Notes: generated by a model not told the origin, from the letters alone. Positions 1 to 9,202 are shown, counted from the stretch's first letter. The stretch is DNA of 64,000 nucleotides from Cerina litoralis (GCA_022008415.1 JAIRBC010000009.1:62001-126000), one strand, 5' to 3'. Program-made: numbers and translations.

Positions 1-510
1 AACAATGCTTTTGGGGTTCTGGAAAACAAAACTGAGATTTCCGTAGCGCCCTTTGACCCCGCCGTTAGCGAAGATGATTTATCAACCAAGCCCATAGAGG
101 TCGATAAGGTGGCCGGTAAGGTGACCATCGCAGATGCCGATATCGTAGTGTCCGGGGGGCGTGGACTAAAGGGTCCCGAAAATTGGGGAATGATCGAAGA
201 CCTTGCCGAAGTATTGGGAGCCGCAACCGCATGCTCCAAACCTGTATCGGATATGGGATGGCGTCCACATGGAGAGCACGTAGGACAAACAGGGAAACCA
301 GTGGCCAGCAATCTGTACATCGCGATCGGTATTTCGGGTGCCATTCAACATTTGGCCGGGGTTAGTGCATCCAAGACTAAATTGGTTATCAATACCGACC
401 CAGAAGCACCCTTTTTTAAGGCAGCGGACTACGGAATCGTGGGAGATGCCTTTGAGGTAGTACCCAAACTCACCGAAAAATTAAAGGAATTTAAAGCTCA
501 AAACGCTTAA
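1..510 (+). CDS. etfA: Electron transfer flavoprotein alpha subunit, C-terminal part
   Basis: The frame is open from base 1 to the TAA at 508-510, so this is the last 169 codons of a gene beginning outside the window. EtfA and EtfB form a soluble FAD heterodimer that passes electrons from acyl-CoA and other dehydrogenases to the respiratory chain. The SGGRG(L)KGPENW stretch (bases about 148-186) begins the EtfA FAD-binding domain, and the SDMGW, GQTGKP and AIGISGAIQH segments that follow are the usual flavin contacts. The end of the frame (VVPKLTEKLKEF) matches the family's C terminus. etfB is normally directly upstream in this phylum but lies outside the window. No internal damage is visible. 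The identification is firm; the partner is inferred. Confidence 0.95.
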   Translation, partial: NNAFGVLENKTEISVAPFDPAVSEDDLSTKPIEVDKVAGKVTIADADIVVSGGRGLKGPENWGMIEDLAEVLGAATACSKPVSDMGWRPHGEHVGQTGKPVASNLYIAIGISGAIQHLAGVSASKTKLVINTDPEAPFFKAADYGIVGDAFEVVPKLTEKLKEFKAQNA

Positions 511-600
511 TTTTTGCTAAATTGCCCCCCTTAAAGGGCTGTTTAAATAATAGGTCGTTCCCTTTTGTTTAAGCGGCCCTTTTAAGGTATATTGTAGAAT

Positions 601-1230
601 ATGAGCTTGGTAAGATTAAAAATTAAGGGAATATCGTATAGCCAAACGCAGAATGGCGCCTATGCCCTCATTTTAAACGAAGTGGAAGGTGATCGCAAAC
701 TACCTATTGTCATCGGGGCTTTTGAGGCACAGTCTATAGCCATTGCCCTAGAAAAGGAAATAAAACCACCGAGACCATTGACCCATGACCTTTTTAAAAA
801 TTTTGCGGATAGATTTGATATTAAGGTCAAGCAGGTCATTATCCACAAATTGGTCGATGGGGTATTTTATTCGAGCATTATTTGTGAACGGGATAAAATA
901 GAGGAGATCATCGATGCCCGTACAAGCGATGCCATTGCACTGGCCCTGCGGTTCGATGCTCCTATATTTACGTACAAAACCATTTTGGACAAGGCCGGGA
1001 TTTTCTTGAAATTCTCATCTAAAGAAAAGGTCAAGGAAGACAACGCAGACAGTATTATGGTAGACGAAATCCTCCAAGAGGGCGAAACTGTGGAGATAGA
1101 CAGCAGCGTATCGGATGCCTATAAAGAACTGACAATAGAAGAGCTCTATCAGGAATTAGATAAGGCAGTGGCCAGCGAGGACTACGAAAAAGCAGCCAAA
1201 TTAAGGGACGAAATCTCTAAACGGAAATAG
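601..1230 (+). CDS. Bifunctional nuclease family protein (DUF151) with C-terminal UVR motif
   Basis: This 209-residue protein has an N-terminal DUF151/BFN domain (about residues 1-140; PIVIGAFEAQSIAIALE and ARTSDAIALALRFDAPIFT are the conserved blocks). A short UVR motif of the UvrB/UvrC type closes it (about 170-208, ELYQELDKAVASEDYEKAAK). DUF151 proteins are small globular proteins; plant relatives were reported to have RNase and DNase activity, and the bacterial role is not settled. The UVR tail is a protein-protein contact helix pair. It lies 90 bases downstream of etfA and upstream of a nucleoside transporter, an order I know from other flavobacteria. The start is the first ATG after the gap. 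The family call is strong; a function in nucleic-acid metabolism is inference. Confidence 0.9.
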   Translation: MSLVRLKIKGISYSQTQNGAYALILNEVEGDRKLPIVIGAFEAQSIAIALEKEIKPPRPLTHDLFKNFADRFDIKVKQVIIHKLVDGVFYSSIICERDKIEEIIDARTSDAIALALRFDAPIFTYKTILDKAGIFLKFSSKEKVKEDNADSIMVDEILQEGETVEIDSSVSDAYKELTIEELYQELDKAVASEDYEKAAKLRDEISKRK

Positions 1231-1428
1231 GTATCGCATTATTTTGTTATTATAATGGGTCGATCTTTTTGTTTAATACCGAAAACAGTGGCTTCCCGCC
1301 CGATTCATTACGGGCGCGAATGTCGTATTTACCGGTAAACGAAAAGGTTTAAACCAATTCATCGATTCATGATTATATAACCCACCCAAAAATCTGGTAA
1401 CCCGGAAATTCAATAACCCCAAAAAAGA

Positions 1429-2892
1429 ATGAAATACAGCCAATGGATTCTTTTGCTCGCATTCTTAATCAGTTCTTCATCCATAGCGCAAAACCCAGTA
1501 TTATCGGATAGCCTTAAACCAGTGGTTGAGACCACTATAATAAACGACATTGCTACTCAATCGGACGCCCTAATAATCCCTAGTGAGGGATTTTCATTGA
1601 GAAGTCTTGGGCGGGGGATTATTGGCATGCTGGCTCTCGTTTTTATTTGTCTACTCTTCAGTTCCAACCGAAAGGCAATAAACTGGAAAACGGTGGGCAT
1701 TGGTCTTACAATCCAATTATTGTTGGCCATTGGAGTGCTCAAGGTACACTTTATCCAAATGTTATTTACGGAGGTAGGGCAGATTTTTGTCAATATACTA
1801 GACTATACCCTGGCCGGAAGCAAATTTCTACTTGGTAGTCTGCTTGACCTGGAAAACCCCAACATAGGGTACATTTTTGCTTTTCAGATCCTGCCGACCA
1901 TAATTTTCTTTTCTGCGTTGACATCGGTTCTGTTCTATCTAGGCATTATCCAAAAGGTGGTCAAGGGACTGGCATGGCTCCTTACAAAATCTTTGGGTAT
2001 TTCCGGGTCTGAAAGCCTCTCCGTGGCAGGAAATATATTTCTGGGACAAACGGAAGCCCCGTTATTGATAAAAGCCTATCTGGAAAAAATGAACAAGTCC
2101 GAAATTCTTCTCGTGATGATCGGGGGAATGGCCACGGTTGCCGGTGGGGTACTCGCAGCGTACATCGGATTTTTGGGGGGCCACGATGAACAATTGCGCC
2201 TTGAGTTCGCCAGGCATCTTTTGGCAGCCTCCGTGATGGCCGCACCTGGAGCCATCATCGTATCCAAAATTTTATACCCACAAACCGAACCGATAGACAC
2301 CGACATTAAGATTTCCCACGAAAAGATTGGCAGCAATCTTTTGGATGCAATTTCCAACGGTACCACCGAAGGGCTAAAACTTGCGGTAAACGTCGGTGCC
2401 ATGCTTCTAGTTTTTGTGGCCTTTATCGCCATGATCAATGGTATTTTTAATTGGTTCGGGGACCTTACTTCCCTAAACGGATGGATAGCTGCACATACCT
2501 CATTTGACAAATTTTCCCTGGAATCAGTTCTAGGAATTCTCTTTGCCCCATTAATGTGGGTGATTGGGGTGGCAAAGGAAGATATGATGCTTATGGGACA
2601 ACTATTGGGGGTTAAGCTGGCCGCGAGCGAGTTTATCGGCTACATTCAGCTGGCCGACCTTAAGAATGCATCTGAAGGCGTTCATTTTACCTTCAACAAG
2701 TCCATTATCATGGCGACCTATATGTTGTGCGGTTTTGCCAATTTCGCTTCTATCGGTATCCAGATAGGCGGAATTGGTTCTTTGGCCCCCGGTCAGCGTA
2801 AAACCTTGTCGGAGTTTGGAATGAAGGCCGTTTTGGGAGGCACCCTCGCCTCATTGCTTTCCGCTACCATAGCGGGAATGATTTTGGGGTAG
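1429..2892 (+). CDS. Concentrative nucleoside transporter (CNT/NupC family)
   Basis: This 487-residue inner-membrane protein imports nucleosides with Na+ or H+. Residues 1-20 look like a cleavable signal (ILLLAFLISSSSIAQ), followed by a polar stretch and about ten membrane segments. Core family motifs are visible: GNIFLGQTEAPLLIKAYL (about 201-218) holds nucleoside-binding residues, then a glycine-rich gate (GGMATVAGGVLAAYIGFLGG) and, near the end, GFANFASIGIQIGGIG. The pre-core extension is longer than in E. coli NupC (about 400 residues) and resembles that of other Bacteroidota members. It sits just upstream of thyA, which suits nucleoside salvage, but the 163-base gap suggests separate expression. 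The substrate range cannot be read from sequence. Confidence 0.93.
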   Translation: MKYSQWILLLAFLISSSSIAQNPVLSDSLKPVVETTIINDIATQSDALIIPSEGFSLRSLGRGIIGMLALVFICLLFSSNRKAINWKTVGIGLTIQLLLAIGVLKVHFIQMLFTEVGQIFVNILDYTLAGSKFLLGSLLDLENPNIGYIFAFQILPTIIFFSALTSVLFYLGIIQKVVKGLAWLLTKSLGISGSESLSVAGNIFLGQTEAPLLIKAYLEKMNKSEILLVMIGGMATVAGGVLAAYIGFLGGHDEQLRLEFARHLLAASVMAAPGAIIVSKILYPQTEPIDTDIKISHEKIGSNLLDAISNGTTEGLKLAVNVGAMLLVFVAFIAMINGIFNWFGDLTSLNGWIAAHTSFDKFSLESVLGILFAPLMWVIGVAKEDMMLMGQLLGVKLAASEFIGYIQLADLKNASEGVHFTFNKSIIMATYMLCGFANFASIGIQIGGIGSLAPGQRKTLSEFGMKAVLGGTLASLLSATIAGMILG

Positions 2893-3031
2893 GAAACCCC
2901 TCCGCCCCTAAAAGGAGAACTACTTTTACCTTCGTTGATAAATTTTGATAACTGTGGAGTTAAAAACTCTATCTAGTAGGTTGCTTTGTTTAATTTTACA
3001 ACCTAAATTTATTTAAGAACCGTAAAAAATT

Positions 3032-3054
3032 CCCCCTTTTGGGGGTTAGGGGGC
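3032..3054 (+). promoter_or_regulatory. GC-rich hairpin abutting the thyA start
   Basis: CCCCC (3032-3036) and GGGGG (3041-3045) are separated by TTTT, and a second G5 (3049-3053) lies two bases before the thyA ATG at 3056. The C5 arm can pair with either G block, and the second block lies where a ribosome would bind. It is either a control hairpin or one copy of a dispersed C-run/G-run motif of the kind seen in flavobacterial genomes. No function is shown. Confidence 0.4.
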
Positions 3055-3055
3055 G

Positions 3056-3880
3056 ATGAAACAATACCACGATTTACTTAAGCATGTACTGGACACGGGT
3101 AATCCAAAAGACGACAGGACCGGAACTGGGACTTTGAGCGTCTTTGGCTACCAAATGCGATTTGATCTTAGCGAGGGCTTTCCCATGGTTACTACCAAAA
3201 AATTACACCTAAAATCCATCGTGCACGAGTTGTTGTGGTTTTTAAAGGGAGATACCAATATTTCCTACCTGCAGGAAAACGGGGTTAGGATCTGGAACGA
3301 ATGGGCCGATGAGAACGGGAACCTCGGTCCCGTATACGGGTACCAATGGCGTAACTGGAACGGGGATGAAGTTGACCAGATCAAAGAAGTGATAGATACC
3401 TTGAAGAATAACCCCGATAGCCGTCGGATGTTGGTTTCCGCATGGAACCCCAGTGTATTGCCGGATACGTCCAAGTCCTTTGCAGAAAACGTATCCAACG
3501 GAAAAGCGGCCTTGCCTCCATGCCATGCCTTTTTTCAATTCTACGTGGCCAACGGAAAGCTTTCCTGCCAATTGTACCAACGCAGTGCGGATATATTTCT
3601 CGGTGTACCTTTTAACATCGCCTCCTATGCACTTTTTACGATGATGGTAGCCCAGGTATGCGGATACGAGCCGGGGGATTTCATCCATACCTTTGGCGAT
3701 GCCCATATCTACAACAATCATATGGAACAGATCAAGCTGCAATTGGGCCGAACGCCTAAACCGCTGCCAAAAATGGTCCTTAATACCGAAGTAAGGAATA
3801 TTTTCGATTTTAAGTTTGAAGATTTTACGCTGTTGGATTATGACCCCTATCCCCCAATTAAGGGGGCGGTAGCTATTTAA
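3056..3880 (+). CDS. thyA: Thymidylate synthase
   Basis: ThyA methylates dUMP to dTMP using methylene-tetrahydrofolate and releases dihydrofolate, which FolA (8535-9032) must recycle. The 274-residue protein has the N-terminal [11 protein letters not shown] phosphate loop (21-31), the catalytic Cys156 in [11 protein letters not shown], the [18 protein letters not shown] block and the [13 protein letters not shown] tail. About ten extra residues before the catalytic Cys compared with E. coli ThyA are usual for Bacteroidota. The ATG at 3056 follows a GC-rich hairpin that may affect ribosome access. All key residues are present, so the gene appears functional. Confidence 0.98.
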   Translation: MKQYHDLLKHVLDTGNPKDDRTGTGTLSVFGYQMRFDLSEGFPMVTTKKLHLKSIVHELLWFLKGDTNISYLQENGVRIWNEWADENGNLGPVYGYQWRNWNGDEVDQIKEVIDTLKNNPDSRRMLVSAWNPSVLPDTSKSFAENVSNGKAALPPCHAFFQFYVANGKLSCQLYQRSADIFLGVPFNIASYALFTMMVAQVCGYEPGDFIHTFGDAHIYNNHMEQIKLQLGRTPKPLPKMVLNTEVRNIFDFKFEDFTLLDYDPYPPIKGAVAI

Positions 3881-3952
3881 TCAATCTTTAATTTTAATGG
3901 ATCAATGTTTGGTGGCCTAAGTTTCTTAACTTTAGGGTAAAATCTACCCGTT

Positions 3953-5113
3953 ATGGTGCTGAGTGATACCCTACTGGATTTCTTTCTAGAGACTCGAAAT
4001 AGAACGGAATCCATTTGTAAGCCTCTCGAAATTGAAGATTACGTAGTACAGCCAATCGTGGATGTTTCCCCTCCCAAATGGCATTTGGGCCACACTACCT
4101 GGTTTTTTGAGGAGTTCATCCTTAAACCCCATGCGGAAAATTACAAGATTTTTGATCCCGATTTCTCTTTTGTATTCAACAGCTATTACGAGACCGTGGG
4201 CAAAAGGGTAATCCGCACCGATCGCGGAAATCTTTCCCGTCCTTCCGTACAAAGAATTTATGAGTATCGCCATTACGTAACAGATGCGGTGAAAACATTT
4301 TTCGATAAATGGGGAAACCAGGAAATCAACGATCTGTTGGAAATTGGTATACATCACGAAAAACAACATCAAGAACTTTTGCTTACAGACATCAAATATA
4401 TTTTGGGCAACAATCCGTTGTTCCCAAAATATGCCGACTTCCCCGTGGAACACATGATCGAAAATCGTCCTGGGGAATGGATGGCAGTAGAGGAAGGCGT
4501 TTATGAAATTGGCCACAACAGTGAGGTCTTTTGTTACGATAACGAGCTTGGCCGGCACAAAGTTTACCTACAGCCGTATTGCATTTCCAATAAATTGGTC
4601 ACCAATGGGGAGTTTATGGAATTTATGGAAGCTGGGGGGTATCAACGCTTTGACCTTTGGCATTCCGACGGTTGGGACTGGGTAAATCAAAACAACATTT
4701 GTGCACCATTGTATTGGCACAAAATAGATGGGCAGTGGCACTATTATACCTTTAAGGGACTCCAAAAAATAGACCTCCAGACACCTTTGACCCACATCTC
4801 CTATTATGAGGCCTTTGCCTACGCGCAATGGAAAGGCTGCCGCTTACCGACCGAATTTGAATGGGAAACGGCTCAACCGCAATTCCCTTGGGGAAAACGC
4901 TGGGAATGGACGGAAAGCGCTTACCTGCCCTACCCCAATTATAAAAAAGCGGATGGCGCCCTTGGCGAGTACAACGGCAAATTTATGGTCAATCAGAAAG
5001 TCCTTCGCGGGGGTTCTATAGCTACTCCAACCAAACATACACGGCCAACTTACCGCAATTTTTTTCAGCCTTCCTTACGTTGGCAATTTACAGGATTAAG
5101 GTTGGCCAAATAA
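3953..5113 (+). CDS. egtB: Ergothioneine biosynthesis protein EgtB (iron-dependent sulfoxide synthase)
   Basis: EgtB uses a non-haem iron and O2 to join the sulfur of cysteine or gamma-glutamylcysteine to C2 of hercynine, a step toward the thiol antioxidant ergothioneine. The 386-residue protein has an N-terminal DinB-like domain with the iron ligands His47 (PKWHLGHTTWFFEE) and His135/His139 (HHEKQHQE). A C-terminal formylglycine-generating-enzyme-like domain follows (about 165-386; LPTEFEWE, WEWTES, LRGGS and RNFFQPSLRWQFTGLR). It is shorter than the roughly 420-440-residue actinobacterial enzymes, mainly within the FGE domain. egtD follows 101 bases downstream, supporting the pathway. Which sulfur donor is used cannot be read here, and no egtA, egtC or egtE is in the window. 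Confidence 0.93.
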   Translation: MVLSDTLLDFFLETRNRTESICKPLEIEDYVVQPIVDVSPPKWHLGHTTWFFEEFILKPHAENYKIFDPDFSFVFNSYYETVGKRVIRTDRGNLSRPSVQRIYEYRHYVTDAVKTFFDKWGNQEINDLLEIGIHHEKQHQELLLTDIKYILGNNPLFPKYADFPVEHMIENRPGEWMAVEEGVYEIGHNSEVFCYDNELGRHKVYLQPYCISNKLVTNGEFMEFMEAGGYQRFDLWHSDGWDWVNQNNICAPLYWHKIDGQWHYYTFKGLQKIDLQTPLTHISYYEAFAYAQWKGCRLPTEFEWETAQPQFPWGKRWEWTESAYLPYPNYKKADGALGEYNGKFMVNQKVLRGGSIATPTKHTRPTYRNFFQPSLRWQFTGLRLAK

Positions 5114-5214
5114 TTTCGACTTAATAGATCGGCCCAATAACCCAAGAACTGCCCGAGCCCGGTTCTGGAAAATTACAAACAAAATCGATCTAAATCGACA
5201 AACACTTAATAGAC

Positions 5215-6186
5215 ATGGATGTACATACCAATCTCGCGTTTGAAACACTTTTTGGAGAAGAAGTATACGATGGTTTGACCCATAACCCCAAACGCCTCTC
5301 CTCCAAATTTTTCTATGACAAAAAAGGAGACTTTCTTTTTCAGCGAATCATGGCCATGCCAGAGTACTATCTTACCAATTGCGAGTTGGAAATTTTTGAA
5401 AAACACAAATCCGAAATTACCGATTGGTTCGTTGCTGGTACGGATCAATTTAACCTTATAGAATTGGGCGCGGGAGACGGAAAGAAGACCAAAATCTTGC
5501 TGAGGCATCTTTTTGAACGCAAAGCAAAATTTAACTATTTTCCGGTAGACATCAGCGAAAATATCCTGGAACAATTGAAGGCTTCCCTCCAAGAAGAATT
5601 GCCCCGAGTATCTGTCAATCCAATTCGAGGTACCTATTTTGAAGCCTTAAAAGGTTTGGAACGATATAACGGCACTCCAAACGTCATTCTTTTTCTAGGT
5701 TCCAACATCGGAAATTTGAAACACCGACAAGCAATTGATTTTTTAAGGAAACTCAAGGAGAATATGAACGGGAACGACCTCCTATTTATCGGTTTTGACC
5801 AGAAGAAGAATCCACGGACAGTTCTCAATGCCTATAACGATGCAACCGGAATAACGGAGGCATTTAACAAGAATATATTAGCGAGAATTAACGGGGAGCT
5901 GGAAGGTAATTTTGACCTTGATAAGTTTTTACACTGGGAAGTTTACGATCCCGAAACGGGTACGGCCAAAAGCTTTTTGGTCTCCAAAGTTGCCCAATCG
6001 GCCAGAATAGATAAACTGGACCTCGAAGTGCATTTTAAGCAATGGGAAACTATCCATACCGAGACCTCCCAGAAATACGATGATAACATGGTAAGATGGC
6101 TAACAGAGGAAGCAGAACTAGAAATCAAGGCACAATTTACCGATTCCAATTATTGGTACAAAGATTATCTTTTGGGTAGGAAGTAG
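5215..6186 (+). CDS. egtD: L-histidine N-alpha-methyltransferase EgtD
   Basis: EgtD adds three methyl groups from SAM to the alpha-amino group of histidine, giving hercynine, the substrate of EgtB. The 323-residue protein shows the SAM-binding loop LIELGAGDGKKTKILL (about residues 82-97), the PVDIS acidic strand that follows it, the LFLGSNIGNL block (about 159-168) and the late MVRWLTEEAEL segment, all in family order. It is co-oriented with egtB and probably co-transcribed, although the 101-base gap is long. A bidirectional terminator lies 86 bases downstream. The pair is flanked by genes of unrelated function and is probably an accessory module. Confidence 0.93.
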   Translation: MDVHTNLAFETLFGEEVYDGLTHNPKRLSSKFFYDKKGDFLFQRIMAMPEYYLTNCELEIFEKHKSEITDWFVAGTDQFNLIELGAGDGKKTKILLRHLFERKAKFNYFPVDISENILEQLKASLQEELPRVSVNPIRGTYFEALKGLERYNGTPNVILFLGSNIGNLKHRQAIDFLRKLKENMNGNDLLFIGFDQKKNPRTVLNAYNDATGITEAFNKNILARINGELEGNFDLDKFLHWEVYDPETGTAKSFLVSKVAQSARIDKLDLEVHFKQWETIHTETSQKYDDNMVRWLTEEAELEIKAQFTDSNYWYKDYLLGRK

Positions 6187-6271
6187 CCTTTAGGTATTTA
6201 ATGGTTAAAAGGCTAAAATTTAGAATATTAGTCCCGTTTTACGGATAACCTTATAAACATCCATAAAAAGC

Positions 6272-6308
6272 AGTTGCCATTGAAAAAAAATTTCAATGGC
6301 AACTTTTT
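6272..6308. terminator. Bidirectional rho-independent terminator
   Basis: A perfect 14-bp stem (6272-6285 with 6291-6304) has a five-A loop. It is followed by T's on the plus strand, and the A-rich flank gives T's on the minus strand. It lies between convergent egtD (+) and the E-set gene (-), so it can serve both. Confidence 0.85.
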
Positions 6309-6332
6309 AATTTCATAGGTATCACTTCCAAT

Positions 6333-6629
6333 TTACACTTCCAATACGGCATTTTCCGTACCGGCGTAATCGTTCCATTGAAAACGATCGGCTTCTGGTT
6401 CGTTGACATAATTGCCATCGACCAAATACTTAAACTCGTAAGTGTTTTCCTTGGGTAGATCAAAAGTACCTTTAAAAGTACCATTCTTCAATTTTTTCAA
6501 CGCACTTTCCTTGGGGCTCCAGTTGTTAAAATCACCAACGACGGCAACTTTTTTAGCTTCCTCTGCTGGCACTGTAAAGGTAACTTTACATACAGGCTTC
6601 GACTTCAAATATTGCTTTGTAATAGACAT
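6333..6629 (-). CDS. Small isoamylase N-terminal (E-set/CBM48) domain protein
   Basis: This 98-residue protein consists of a single Early-set/CBM48 glycogen-binding-type domain: VAVVGDFNNWSPKES and NTYEFKYLVDGNYVNEPEADRFQWNDYAG are the classic strands, the same fold as the AMPK beta-subunit carbohydrate module. It has no signal peptide and no catalytic domain, so it is probably cytoplasmic. Stand-alone copies are common in Bacteroidota and are thought to bind alpha-glucans or to act as an adaptor; this is inference. The ATG at 6629 leaves no coding sequence upstream. The neighbours do not suggest a glycogen pathway. Confidence 0.85.
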   Translation of the reverse strand: MSITKQYLKSKPVCKVTFTVPAEEAKKVAVVGDFNNWSPKESALKKLKNGTFKGTFDLPKENTYEFKYLVDGNYVNEPEADRFQWNDYAGTENAVLEV

Positions 6630-6778
6630 AATAGTGTTGTTTTAAATTTTGTACAAAAGAACTCATAAAACCGCTAGTACACAATTAGTTAACTAAAATT
6701 TATCATTTTAGCAAAAAACCGTTAACGAATATCCCTCTTTGTCAAAAAGACCTATGAGCAATTAGGAACTCCCCATAT

Positions 6779-7864
6779 CTATGACCTTGTAATTAAGCTT
6801 TTTATAATGTCATTTATATGCTTTTCGGTGTTATAGAAGTGAAAACTAAACCGAATTCCGCCTCCTCGTTGCGAACAAACCACATTTTTTTCCGTCAAAT
6901 GGTGAAACAAGGCATCATTTCCCTTGATATTAAATATGGGGCCATGTTGGTTTCTACGAACAACGTATGATTCCAACAGACCATGTTCGGCAAATTTGGT
7001 TTTAGCATATGCCGTTAATGCCTCAACACGGGTTTCTACAATATCCATTCCTATCCGGGACAAAAAGTCCAAGGAATATTTGAGACTACCAAAATTTAAG
7101 GTGTCCAGATGTCCTGGTTCCAAGTGCTTCATAAAAAGAATCTTGTCTTTTGCGTTCAAATTACCATTTACCGCGCCGAAGCCCGATCCTTTGAGGGAAA
7201 AATATTCCTTTATATCCTCTTTGCACATCCAAAATCCATTGCCATAACCGGCCAACAACCATTTATAGCCACTAGCACCCAACAAATCGATCCCCGATTT
7301 TCCAAAGTCGAACTGGGACGTGCCACAAAACTGGGTGCCATCGGCTATAATAATAAGATCCGGGAAATCACTTTTTAATCGCTCTAAAAACTCCAATTCA
7401 ATTTTTACCCCGTTCACCCACTGCACCAAGCTAAGGGCAAGGACCGAAATGTCATTGTCCTTTACCTTTTTAAAAATAGTATCTTCAAGATTTTCATCAA
7501 TTTTTGCATAGGAAATATCAAAACCTCTAGTTTCAAAGGGCCAATTGACCGACGGATAATCGCTTTCCAAAAGCAACACCTTGTGTTTTGCGTCCAATCC
7601 CTCCAACAATTGATTTAGTCCCAAAGAAAAATTAGGCACCAAGGCCACATTTTCGGGTTTACAATTGAAAAATTTGCCCAAGGTCCTCTTGGTTTCCACC
7701 AATAAGGATAAACTTTTCATTTGCATAACACTGCCTCCTATCAAATAATCGAGGTCGTGCTCCTGGCGCCATTCCATAAGGCCATCGCTTAAAAGTCCAC
7801 AAGCTGCCGTATTTGCATATATGTATTGGCCGAGTACGGGAAATTGGTCTGTAAAATTCTTCAT
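6779..7864 (-). CDS. Class V aminotransferase / cysteine desulfurase-like PLP protein
   Basis: This 361-residue fold-type I PLP protein belongs to the aminotransferase class V group. The cofactor pocket is visible: IIADGTQFCG carries the PLP-stacking Asp175/Gln178 pair, and SGYKWLLAGYGNGF carries the Schiff-base Lys201. The NxxQxxLxG and PSVNWPFE stretches fit the desulfurase-like branch, but the mobile catalytic-Cys loop of true IscS/SufS is not evident. It may therefore be an aminotransferase or an isopenicillin-epimerase-like enzyme. I place the start at the ATG at 7864; an in-frame TTG five codons upstream is less likely. The gene stands alone on the minus strand. The substrate is unknown. 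Confidence 0.82.
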   Translation of the reverse strand: MKNFTDQFPVLGQYIYANTAACGLLSDGLMEWRQEHDLDYLIGGSVMQMKSLSLLVETKRTLGKFFNCKPENVALVPNFSLGLNQLLEGLDAKHKVLLLESDYPSVNWPFETRGFDISYAKIDENLEDTIFKKVKDNDISVLALSLVQWVNGVKIELEFLERLKSDFPDLIIIADGTQFCGTSQFDFGKSGIDLLGASGYKWLLAGYGNGFWMCKEDIKEYFSLKGSGFGAVNGNLNAKDKILFMKHLEPGHLDTLNFGSLKYSLDFLSRIGMDIVETRVEALTAYAKTKFAEHGLLESYVVRRNQHGPIFNIKGNDALFHHLTEKNVVCSQRGGGIRFSFHFYNTEKHINDIIKSLITRS

Positions 7865-8148
7865 AATGGTTAAAATCAATTTATTTCGGTACTAAGCGAA
7901 GGTCGTGGCTATCCGCGGACCGCCATTGTTCTGACAATCGACATAAAACTTTTTGGCAAACATCAGATATACTTCAACTACTATGATTAGAAACCCAATA
8001 AAGTCCTATAAATACTAACCTATTCCCCAAAAGCTACTCCTTGGTCCTTTTGTCTTACGTTAAGTTGAATATAGTTCGATTTTCTTCAGTAGAAATTATG
8101 GTAGATCTTTATTTAATATCTTTGTCGGTCAGTAAAGATAGGTATTCC

Positions 8149-8556
8149 ATGTTTTTCAAGAATAAAAATAAAAGCGAAATAGATTTGGAACAGCATGAGC
8201 AACTGGAGTATGCCCATGCTAGGATAAAACAAAAGAAAAAACTGTACAATCATTTTATTCTATTTCTCTTAGGTGGCGTGTTTGTCTTTCTAGCCAATAA
8301 AATCCTTAAATACAACGAACAGTACAATTGGTATTTGTGGGTAATACTGATATGGGGCGCTGTATTTATGTTGCATTTCATTAATGTTTTCGTCACGCAA
8401 AACTTTATGGGAACGGAATGGGAACGGGAGCAACGGGAGAAATTGGTCGCCAAACAAAAAAAGAAAATCACCGAACTACAAAAGGAAATCGAGACCGATT
8501 TTCCTATGGCCAACATCAATAAAAAAAAAGATCCGTGGGAAGAACCATCACCTTGA
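8149..8556 (+). CDS. 2TM domain-containing protein
   Basis: This 135-residue protein has a charged N terminus rich in Lys and Glu. Two membrane segments follow (about 42-60, HFILFLLGGVFVFLANKIL, and 68-87, WYLWVILIWGAVFMLHFINV), then an acidic-basic coiled-coil tail (about 96-120). This is the Bacteroidota 2TM domain, also found fused to LytTR or kinase proteins; its function is unknown. The frame is open further upstream, but only from a TTG with poor coding character, so the ATG at 8149 (MFFKNKNK) is preferred. Its last 22 bases overlap the start of folA, suggesting translational coupling. Confidence 0.8.
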   Translation: MFFKNKNKSEIDLEQHEQLEYAHARIKQKKKLYNHFILFLLGGVFVFLANKILKYNEQYNWYLWVILIWGAVFMLHFINVFVTQNFMGTEWEREQREKLVAKQKKKITELQKEIETDFPMANINKKKDPWEEPSP

Positions 8557-9032
8557 TCGCCGCTGCAGCCGAGAACAACGCACTAGGCATCGACAACGAC
8601 CTGTTATGGCACCTGCCGGACGACTTTAAGCGTTTTAAGACCCTGACCTCCGGCCATATGATCATTATGGGCAGGAAAACCTTTGAAACCTTTCCCAGAC
8701 CATTGCCCAACCGGACACATATCATTATCACCAGGGATAAAGGCTATGTTCCCAAGTTCCCCGGTTGTATAGTGGTGCATTCCATGGAAGAAGCTTTACA
8801 AAGAACCGAAAAGGAGAGCCTTTCATTTATTATCGGAGGGGGCGAGATCTACATGTTGGGGCTGCCCTATGCCAACAAAATAGAACTTACCCGAATACAT
8901 GCAACCTTTGAGGCGGATACATTTTTTCCTGAAATAGATAAAAGCAATTGGAAATTGGTGGCCGAAACCTACCACCCCAAGGACGGGAGGCACCTATACG
9001 ATTTTACCTATTTGACCTATGAAAAGGTTTAA
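8535..9032 (+). CDS. folA: Dihydrofolate reductase
   Basis: FolA reduces dihydrofolate to tetrahydrofolate with NADPH, restoring the folate used by ThyA. The 165-residue protein carries ALGIDNDLLWHLPDDFKRFK (substrate and Met20-loop region with the catalytic acid after LP), GHMIIMGRKTFETF (NADPH phosphate site) and IIGGGEIYMLGLP (the GG NADPH motif). The length and residues are normal. The start is a GTG at 8535 inside the end of the 2TM gene; the next Met is too far in to leave a complete first strand, which supports the GTG. thyA is 4.6 kb upstream on the same strand, separated by the egt block. Confidence 0.95.
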   Translation: MGRTITLIAAAAENNALGIDNDLLWHLPDDFKRFKTLTSGHMIIMGRKTFETFPRPLPNRTHIIITRDKGYVPKFPGCIVVHSMEEALQRTEKESLSFIIGGGEIYMLGLPYANKIELTRIHATFEADTFFPEIDKSNWKLVAETYHPKDGRHLYDFTYLTYEKV

Positions 9033-9202
9033 CAAGTGTCAAGTTCAAACTCAAAATGTTAAGTTCTAGCTTGAGCCTCAAGTTCAATTTCAATTTTTCG
9101 GAAGTTCCCCTGAAAGGAGTCTATTGTCCTGCATCACTACAGTGATGAAGCGGTTCGAGGGGGGGGGTGGCTTTTGAATCGCTTAATTTGGCCTGTTCGC
9201 AA

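Noticed and set aside
3841-3880. CCCCCAATTAAGGGGG at the thyA end as an inserted repeat
   Set aside because: It encodes the conserved ThyA tail [11 protein letters not shown], so it is ordinary coding sequence.
3953-5113. FGE-type domain in EgtB as the maturase of the sulfatase at 43085-44545
   Set aside because: The DinB domain with the iron triad and the neighbouring egtD identify EgtB; this is not a formylglycine-generating enzyme.
9159-9167. Run of nine G's as a phase-variation tract
   Set aside because: It is intergenic between convergent folA and murI and not near a promoter or a start; no gene would be switched.
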